The translations under genes and the position numbers were made by a program. This document shows, one piece after another, positions 1 through 5,185 of a DNA stretch of 9,582 bases. This DNA comes from UBA4615 sp044371545 (GTDB lineage: Bacteria > Pseudomonadota > Gammaproteobacteria > Burkholderiales > Burkholderiaceae_E), in NCBI GenBank assembly GCA_044371545.1, contig JBILTM010000193.1, forward strand, positions 1-9,582, read 5' to 3'. The first letter of the stretch is position 1, and the number at the start of each line of letters is the position of its first letter. A model generated the notes under the pieces. That model searched no databases. It worked only from the letters and a program-made list of their open reading frames with translations, and was not told the DNA's origin.

Positions 1-207
1 CCCGAGGACGAGACGGCCGACGCGTGGTATTCGACGCTGCCACTCGACCCCTATGCGGCGACGGACGAAGCGGAATTCTTCGCCGTCGCGGTCGAGGCCT
101 TCTTCGTGGATCCCGAGGTGCTCGCTGGTGCATTCCCCGCGCTGTACGTCAACTTCAGCAGCTATTTCCGCCAGGATCCCCGATCACGCGTTCCCACGCA
201 GCCCTGA
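1..207 (+). CDS. mtfA: MtfA-family zinc-dependent peptidase, 3' end only
   Basis: Frame 1 is open from the left edge to TGA at 205-207 and gives the last 68 residues of a protein. The stretch around DPYAATDEAEFF, EAFF, ALY and the closing FRQDP matches the C-terminal signature of MtfA (formerly DUF980), a gluzincin-like zinc aminopeptidase. In E. coli, MtfA binds the glucose repressor Mlc. Residue E25 of the fragment, in AEFFAV, is at the position of the third zinc ligand in that family. The HExxH motif lies upstream, outside the window. The fragment ends normally, so the gene is cut by the window and not visibly broken. It is separated from the next gene by 173 bases and has no obvious role in polysaccharide synthesis, so it is probably an independent neighbour. 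The family call rests on this tail alone. Confidence 0.82.
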   Translation, partial: PEDETADAWYSTLPLDPYAATDEAEFFAVAVEAFFVDPEVLAGAFPALYVNFSSYFRQDPRSRVPTQP

Positions 208-248
208 CCGGGCCCGGCGCGACTGCCCGCCGGGTGCCACCGGCCCGG
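208..248 (+). terminator. possible stem-loop after the peptidase gene
   Basis: CCGGGCC at 208-214, directly after the stop codon, is the exact reverse complement of GGCCCGG at 242-248, giving a 7-bp GC-only stem with a 27-base loop. The left arm is also part of a 10-base perfect palindrome at 208-217. No T-run follows, so this is not a standard intrinsic terminator. In GC-rich DNA such pairings arise easily by chance. It may mark the 3' end of the peptidase transcript. Confidence 0.22.
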
Positions 249-296
249 ATCCCGTGCGACGCACCCACGAGATCGCACCAGGCGGGTGCCCTTCGT

Positions 297-330
297 TTGA
301 CTCAAGTCAAGAACGTCATGTCGCGTGACG
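297..330. promoter_or_regulatory. two dyad symmetries, possible operator sites
   Basis: Two perfect inverted repeats lie side by side in the gap before the sugar transferase gene. TTGACT/AGTCAA occupies 297-302 and 305-310 with a 2-base centre. CGTCA/TGACG occupies 314-318 and 326-330 with a 7-base centre. Both use the core GTCA/TGAC. They sit just upstream of the candidate promoter at 338-368, where an activator or repressor could act. No known regulator's consensus is recognised, so binding is inference. Confidence 0.33.
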
Positions 331-337
331 AACTGCA

Positions 338-368
338 TTGCCGAAGGGTCACGTGCAGAACGTAGAAT
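338..368 (+). promoter_or_regulatory. candidate sigma-70-type promoter for the sugar transferase gene
   Basis: TAGAAT at 363-368 matches the -10 consensus TATAAT at five of six bases. TTGCCG at 338-343 matches the -35 consensus TTGACA at four of six, with a rather long 19-base spacer. Transcription would start near A376 or A378, only a few bases before the ATG at 381. That would fit the lack of a Shine-Dalgarno sequence at 361-380. A palindromic CACGTG at 350-355 lies inside the spacer. Confidence 0.3.
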
Positions 369-380
369 CCGCGGCACATC

Positions 381-1754
381 ATGATCCGTCTCTTCAATCA
401 CTATCTTTCCGTCCGGCTCCTGCTCCTCACCGTGCTCGAGGCGCTGGTGCTGTACCTGTCCGTGGTCGTCGGCTTCGAGCTGAGGATGGTGGCGCCGATC
501 GGTCAGTGGCCGCGGCTGGAGGCGGGCGTATTCACGATGGTGATGCTGACCTCGATGTCGGCCCTCGGCCTGTATCAGACCCATTCGGAGCCGTTCCGCA
601 CGACGATCCAGCGCCTGCTGATCGCGTACGGTCTGTCGCTCCTGTTGATCAGCCTCGTCTTCTACCTGCTCCCCGAGACCTACATCGGCCGCGGCGTGAT
701 GGCGTGGAGCTCGCTGGTGGCGCTGGCGAGCGTGCTCGCGATCCGCGTGGTGTTCTTCCGGGTCACCGACCTCGGCCTGCCGAAGCGCCGCGTGCTGGTG
801 CTGGGCAACGGGTCGGAGGCCGAGGATGTCATCCGATACCTGCATTCCGAGTCGCTTCGTCGGTCGGTTCAGTTCGCCGGCCTGTATCCGGTGATGGCCG
901 ACAGGACCGACGACGGTGCCGGACGAGGCTTGGATCATGGCGCACTGAAGCGATCGGTCGAGGAACTGCGCGTGTCGGAGATCGTGGTTGCGGTCCGAGA
1001 GCGGCGCGGAGGCGTGCTGCCGCTTCGCCAACTGCTCGACAGCAAGCTCCAGGGCATCAAGGTGATGGACCTGCAGTCCTTCTACGAGCGTGAACAGGGC
1101 ATCCTCCGAATCGACAGCATGCGCGCCAGCTGGATGATCTTCGGGGACGGCTTCGGACACGGCATCACGCGCGACGTCATCAAGCGTTTCTTCGATGTTT
1201 TCGTGTCGATGGCTCTCATCGTCGCCACGCTGCCGCTGCTCGTCATCGCGATGGTGGCGATCGTGCTCGAATCCGGCTGGCCGATCCTGTATTCGCAAGA
1301 GCGCGTAGGCCAGGGCGGGCGCCGCTTCTTCATCTACAAGTTGCGGACGATGCGCCAAGACGCGGAAGCCGACGGCACACCGCGGTGGGCAGGGGTCGGT
1401 GACAAGCGGGTCACGCGCATCGGCGCCGTGCTTCGCAAGACCCGGATCGACGAGTTGCCCCAGCTGTGGAACGTCCTGAAGGGCGACATGAGCTTCGTGG
1501 GTCCCCGGCCGGAGCGCCCCTTCTTCGTCGAGCAGCTGACCGAGCGGATTCCTTTCTACGACGTGCGCCATTCGGTCAAGCCCGGGGTGACGGGTTGGGC
1601 GCAGGTGCGTTATCCGTACGGCGCGAGCATCGACGATGGCATGTTCAAGCTTCAGTACGATCTCTATTACGTCAAGAACCACTCGCTGTTCCTCGATCTG
1701 ATGATCCTGGTCGAGACCCTGCAGGTGGTACTGCTGGGCAAGGGGGCCCGCTGA
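381..1754 (+). CDS. XrtA/PEP-CTERM-associated polyprenyl-phosphate sugar transferase
   Basis: This 457-residue protein belongs to the bacterial sugar transferase superfamily (PF02397), in the PEP-CTERM-associated subgroup (TIGR03013-like). It should transfer a sugar phosphate from a nucleotide sugar to undecaprenyl phosphate, the first membrane step of exopolysaccharide repeat synthesis. The N-terminus, beginning MIRLFNHYLSVR, carries about four membrane helices in residues 10-130. A nucleotide-binding-like fold follows (RVLVLGNGS, about 136-144). The catalytic part opens with KRFFD at 268-272 and a membrane helix. It continues with QERVGQGG, the catalytic DE pair D357-E358 within KTRIDELPQLWN, GPRPE at 374-378, and KPGVTGWAQ. 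The ATG at 381 gives the N-terminus expected for this subgroup, although no good ribosome binding site precedes it. The stop overlaps the proposed prsK start. The sugar used cannot be told from sequence. Confidence 0.93.
   Translation: MIRLFNHYLSVRLLLLTVLEALVLYLSVVVGFELRMVAPIGQWPRLEAGVFTMVMLTSMSALGLYQTHSEPFRTTIQRLLIAYGLSLLLISLVFYLLPETYIGRGVMAWSSLVALASVLAIRVVFFRVTDLGLPKRRVLVLGNGSEAEDVIRYLHSESLRRSVQFAGLYPVMADRTDDGAGRGLDHGALKRSVEELRVSEIVVAVRERRGGVLPLRQLLDSKLQGIKVMDLQSFYEREQGILRIDSMRASWMIFGDGFGHGITRDVIKRFFDVFVSMALIVATLPLLVIAMVAIVLESGWPILYSQERVGQGGRRFFIYKLRTMRQDAEADGTPRWAGVGDKRVTRIGAVLRKTRIDELPQLWNVLKGDMSFVGPRPERPFFVEQLTERIPFYDVRHSVKPGVTGWAQVRYPYGASIDDGMFKLQYDLYYVKNHSLFLDLMILVETLQVVLLGKGAR
1740..1754 (+). 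promoter_or_regulatory. ribosome binding site and CTGA start/stop overlap for prsK
   Basis: AAGGGGG at 1740-1746 is a Shine-Dalgarno-like purine run ending four bases before CTG at 1751-1753. That CTG overlaps the TGA (1752-1754) of the sugar transferase gene in the same geometry as the familiar ATGA coupling. It decides the prsK start, because no ATG, GTG or TTG occurs in the prsK frame between 1598 and 1882. Confidence 0.5.
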
Positions 1755-3814
1755 GCGGCCCGCCGCTGATCGGCCTCCTCGGTTACGCGGCCGCGACGCT
1801 CGCGTGGGCCGCGCTCGCGCTGCTGATCTCGGTCCGGAACCGAACGCGCGGAGCCGGAGTCGGCCTGGCTGTCTCCGCGATCGTGCAGGTAGCGTGGGCG
1901 GCCGTGATGTTCGCCTCCCTCGTCTCGGCGGATCTGCCGGTGCTGCCGATCGCCGCGCTCGAGGCGGCGCGCCCGCTGGCGTGGTGTCTCTTCCTAGTCT
2001 CGCTGCTGCACGGCCGAGCGAGCAGGAGAAGTGTTTCGGCAGCGGTCGCGATCGCGCTGGCCGTCGCCGCCATCCAGTTCGGCACCTGGGTGGCGGAGGC
2101 GAATCCGCAAGCTCGTTTCGGCAGCTCGCTGCTGGCGGCCGTGCTCGTTCTGCTATGGGTGGAACAGGTCTACCGGAACACCGACGAGCGGATGCGCTGG
2201 TCGATCAAGTTCCTGTGCCTCGCCCTCGCCGCGCTGTCGGCGTTCGACCTCGTGCTGTTCGCCGACGCGCTGCTGTTCGCACGGATCGAGTACGGCTGGT
2301 GGGCCGCGCGCGGCTACGCGCACGCGCTGGTGGTGCCGCTGATAGCGATCGCCGCGGCGCGGGCCGTCGACTGGCGCCTGGGCATCCGCGTGTCCCGCAA
2401 GGTCGTGTTCCATTCCGCGACGCTGCTCGCCTCGGGCGTCTTTCTGCTGGCCGTATCGGCGATCGGCTACGGGCTCCAGGCCGTCGGCGGTGCCTGGGCC
2501 GGCGTCGCGCAGACGCTCGTCGTGTTCGTCGCGCTGGTATCGTTGCTGGCGATCGTCGCTTCGGGCAGTCTCCGCGCGAAGCTGCGCGTGCTGATCTCGA
2601 AGCACTTCTTCACGTACCGGTACGACTACCGTGCGGAGTGGCTGCGCCTCACCGAGGTGCTCGCCGAGCCCGACCGCGCCGAGGACCCCGATGGGTCGAT
2701 GGAGCGCCGGTCCCTCGGCGCGCTGCGGTCGCTCGTGGAGAGCCCCGGAGGCGCGCTCTGGATCCGGGAGGACGGCGGCTCCTTCGTCTGTGCGGCCCGG
2801 ATGCGGTGCGGCGAGCGGCCCGTGGTCACGGACTCCGAGCCTCTGGTGCGTTTCCTCACGGAGCGTCGATGGGTCGTCGAGATGTCCGAGTGGCGCGCAC
2901 ATCCGGAGCGCTACGGCGACCTTGTGCTGCCTCAATGGCTCACGTCCGACCCCGACGCCTGGCTCGTCGTGCCGCTGCTTCTCCAAGAACGCCTCGTCGG
3001 GTTCGCCGTGCTGCAGCGCCCTGTCGCTCCGCTGACCCCGGACTGGGAAGTACGGGACGTGCTGCGTGCTGCCGGCATGCAGATTGCAGGTTACCTCGCC
3101 GTCCGCCAGGCGGTCGAAGGTCTCGTGCAGGCCCGCCAGTTCGATTCGTTCAATCGGATGAGCGCCTTCGTCGTCCACGATCTGAAGAACCTGGTTGCGC
3201 AGTTGACGCTGCTCCTCAAGAACGCGGCCCGGCACCGCGACAACCCGGAGTTCCAGCGCGACATGCTGGAAACCGTCGAGAATGTCCTCGACCGCATGCA
3301 GGGGCTGCTGATGCAATTGCGGGCAGGCACCCGTCCGATCGAGCCGCCCGGGCCGGTGCGGCTCGACGATACGCTGCGAGGCGCGCTCGCGTCGAAGAGA
3401 GGATTGCGTCCCGAGCCCCTCCTCGAGATCGCCGAGAGCGCCGCAAACGTCGAGATCGTGGCCCACCGCGATCGACTGGAGCGGGTCGTTGGCCACCTGG
3501 TGCAGAATGCCGTTGAAGCCACTCCGGCGGAGGGATCGGTCCGGGTGGTCGCCCGCCGGGAAGACGGGCACGCGGTCGTCCAGGTGGTCGATACAGGGCG
3601 CGGCATGAGTCGCGAATTCGTCGAGACACGCCTGTTCAGGCCATTCGCGTCGACCAAGGAGCACGGCATGGGGATCGGGGCGTTCGAGAGCCGCGAGTAC
3701 GTGAAGGAAGTGGGCGGGTCACTCGTCGTCGAGAGCGTCGAGGGACGGGGCACCACCTTCACCCTTCGGCTCCCGGTGCAGGCCCTGCCGAGCCGCCCGG
3801 AAGCGGATCTCTAG
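1751..3814 (+). CDS. prsK: PEP-CTERM/exosortase system sensor histidine kinase PrsK
   Basis: This inner-membrane histidine kinase of the PrsK family (TIGR02916-like) should phosphorylate PrsR, encoded next. With the CTG start at 1751 it has 687 residues, close to the family's usual length. Residues 5-270 hold about eight or nine hydrophobic helices, and a GAF-like domain spans about 320-455. The kinase core follows: H-box HDLKN with phospho-accepting H476, N-box QNAVEA (N586), G1 box DTGRG (D614-G618), F-box region FRPFAST, and G2 box GMGIG (639-643). The next canonical in-frame start, GTG at 1883, would remove the first membrane helix. GTG 1466 and TTG 1595 lie deep inside the upstream gene. 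prsR begins one base after the stop, so the pair is co-translated. The input signal is unknown, and the function is known by family rather than from this sequence. Family identity is secure; the exact start is not. Confidence 0.9.
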   Translation: MSGPPLIGLLGYAAATLAWAALALLISVRNRTRGAGVGLAVSAIVQVAWAAVMFASLVSADLPVLPIAALEAARPLAWCLFLVSLLHGRASRRSVSAAVAIALAVAAIQFGTWVAEANPQARFGSSLLAAVLVLLWVEQVYRNTDERMRWSIKFLCLALAALSAFDLVLFADALLFARIEYGWWAARGYAHALVVPLIAIAAARAVDWRLGIRVSRKVVFHSATLLASGVFLLAVSAIGYGLQAVGGAWAGVAQTLVVFVALVSLLAIVASGSLRAKLRVLISKHFFTYRYDYRAEWLRLTEVLAEPDRAEDPDGSMERRSLGALRSLVESPGGALWIREDGGSFVCAARMRCGERPVVTDSEPLVRFLTERRWVVEMSEWRAHPERYGDLVLPQWLTSDPDAWLVVPLLLQERLVGFAVLQRPVAPLTPDWEVRDVLRAAGMQIAGYLAVRQAVEGLVQARQFDSFNRMSAFVVHDLKNLVAQLTLLLKNAARHRDNPEFQRDMLETVENVLDRMQGLLMQLRAGTRPIEPPGPVRLDDTLRGALASKRGLRPEPLLEIAESAANVEIVAHRDRLERVVGHLVQNAVEATPAEGSVRVVARREDGHAVVQVVDTGRGMSREFVETRLFRPFASTKEHGMGIGAFESREYVKEVGGSLVVESVEGRGTTFTLRLPVQALPSRPEADL

Positions 3815-3815
3815 C

Positions 3816-5165
3816 ATGAGCAACGAACGCCCCGTCCTCCTCGTCGTCGAGGACGACCGCGGTCTCCAGAAGCAGATGCGCTGGACCTTCGACCAGTACG
3901 ACGTCGTGACCGCCGAAGATCGCGACAGTGCGATCGCCGCGCTTCGGCGCTGCGAACCTGCGGTGATGACCCTCGACCTGGGTCTGCCCCCGCACCCCGA
4001 CAGCACCGAGGAAGGCTTCCGCATCCTCGAGGAGGTGCTGTCACTCGCGCCCGGTACCAAGGTGATCGCGCTCACCGGCCAGAACGATCGCGCCAACGCC
4101 GTCCGCGCGATCGGACTCGGGGCTTACGACTTCTTCGCGAAGCCGTTCGAGGCGGACACACTCGGACTGGTGATATCGAGAGCCTATCGCGTCGCCGATC
4201 TCGAGCGGGAGAATCGACGCCTTCTCGAGGCACAGCTGGGCGAGACCGTCGAGGGCCTCGTGACGCGCGACACGGCGATGCTGAAGATCTGTCGACAGAT
4301 CGAACGGCTCGCGCCGACACAGGCCACGGTCACCCTTTTGGGCGAGTCCGGAACCGGAAAGGAACTCCTCGCCCGCGCGCTTCATACGGGGTCGCCTCGT
4401 CGCGACAAGCGCTTCGTCGCGATCAACTGTGCAGCGATCCCGGACCAACTCCTCGAGTCGGAACTGTTCGGCTACGAGCGAGGCGCCTTTACAGGCGCCG
4501 CGAAGACGACGCCGGGCAGGATCGAGACCGCGGATGGCGGCACCTTGTTCCTGGACGAGATCGGCGATCTGCCGCTCGGTCTGCAGGCGAAGCTGCTGCG
4601 ATTCCTGCAGGAGCGGGTCATCGAGCGGGTCGGGGGCCGCCAGGAGATCCCGGTGGATGTCCGCGTCGTCTGTGCCACGCACCGGAACCTGCGCGACCGG
4701 ATCGCCGAAGGCGCGTTCCGCGAGGATCTGTTCTATCGCCTGACCGAGATGATCGTGACGATCCCTCCGCTGCGTGCGCGCGTCGGCGATGCAGCCCTGC
4801 TCGCCCATGCATTCGTGCGGAGGCTCGCGCAGGCGCAAGGGCGCGACCGTCTGGTGCTGCGGGACGACGCGCTCGACGCGATCGCGGCTCACGCCTGGCC
4901 GGGCAACGTGCGCGAACTCGAGAATGCGATCAAGCGCGCGGTCATCATGGCCGAGGACGACGCCATCACCGCCGATGACCTGGGGCTGGTCCCCGCCGGC
5001 GAGCCGGAGGTGCTGAACCTGAGGCAAGCGCGCGACGAGGCCGAGAAGCAGGCGGTGGTGCGGGTCATGGCCCGCTGCGACGGCAACATCGCCAAGGCTG
5101 CCGAACTTCTCGGCATCAGCCGCCCGACGCTCTACGACCTGCTCAACCGATTCGGGATGCGCTGA
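3816..5165 (+). CDS. prsR: PEP-CTERM-box sigma-54-dependent response regulator PrsR
   Basis: This 449-residue NtrC-type enhancer-binding protein of the PrsR family (TIGR02915-like) is the expected partner of PrsK. The receiver domain (about 5-125) has acidic D13 and D14, phospho-acceptor D54, T87 and K109. The loop after D54 is long and proline-rich (GLPPHPDS), as is typical of PrsR. The AAA+ domain (about 148-385) has Walker A GESGTGKE (176-183), the sigma-54 contact loop GAFTGA (223-228, intact), Walker B GGTLFLDE (241-248) and a downstream arginine-rich FREDLFYRL segment. A Fis-type helix-turn-helix closes the protein at about 423-446. All residues needed for ATP hydrolysis and sigma-54 activation look present. 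The ATG lies one base after the prsK stop. Targets in related bacteria are RpoN-dependent PEP-CTERM and exopolysaccharide genes; none can be assigned here. Confidence 0.95.
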   Translation: MSNERPVLLVVEDDRGLQKQMRWTFDQYDVVTAEDRDSAIAALRRCEPAVMTLDLGLPPHPDSTEEGFRILEEVLSLAPGTKVIALTGQNDRANAVRAIGLGAYDFFAKPFEADTLGLVISRAYRVADLERENRRLLEAQLGETVEGLVTRDTAMLKICRQIERLAPTQATVTLLGESGTGKELLARALHTGSPRRDKRFVAINCAAIPDQLLESELFGYERGAFTGAAKTTPGRIETADGGTLFLDEIGDLPLGLQAKLLRFLQERVIERVGGRQEIPVDVRVVCATHRNLRDRIAEGAFREDLFYRLTEMIVTIPPLRARVGDAALLAHAFVRRLAQAQGRDRLVLRDDALDAIAAHAWPGNVRELENAIKRAVIMAEDDAITADDLGLVPAGEPEVLNLRQARDEAEKQAVVRVMARCDGNIAKAAELLGISRPTLYDLLNRFGMR

Positions 5166-5174
5166 TGCGAGCCT

Positions 5175-5179
5175 GGGAG
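5175..5179 (+). promoter_or_regulatory. prsT: ribosome binding site deciding the prsT start
   Basis: GGGAG at 5175-5179 lies six bases before ATG 5186. It favours that codon over ATG 5165, which overlaps the prsR stop and has no comparable site. Confidence 0.55.
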
Positions 5180-5185
5180 CAACCG

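Noticed and set aside
162..1682. 506-codon open frame on the minus strand opposite the sugar transferase
   Set aside because: It spans a gene boundary and the gap before it, is very rich in Arg, His and Asp, and shows no domain. The plus-strand transferase has full catalytic motifs.
1466..1750. GTG 1466 or TTG 1595 as the prsK start
   Set aside because: Either would place 50-95 extra residues inside the catalytic end of the sugar transferase, with a charged, non-homologous sequence before the first membrane helix.
2153..3664. 503-codon minus-strand frame opposite prsK
   Set aside because: Antisense shadow of a GC-rich gene with low-complexity charged composition; prsK on the plus strand has all kinase boxes.
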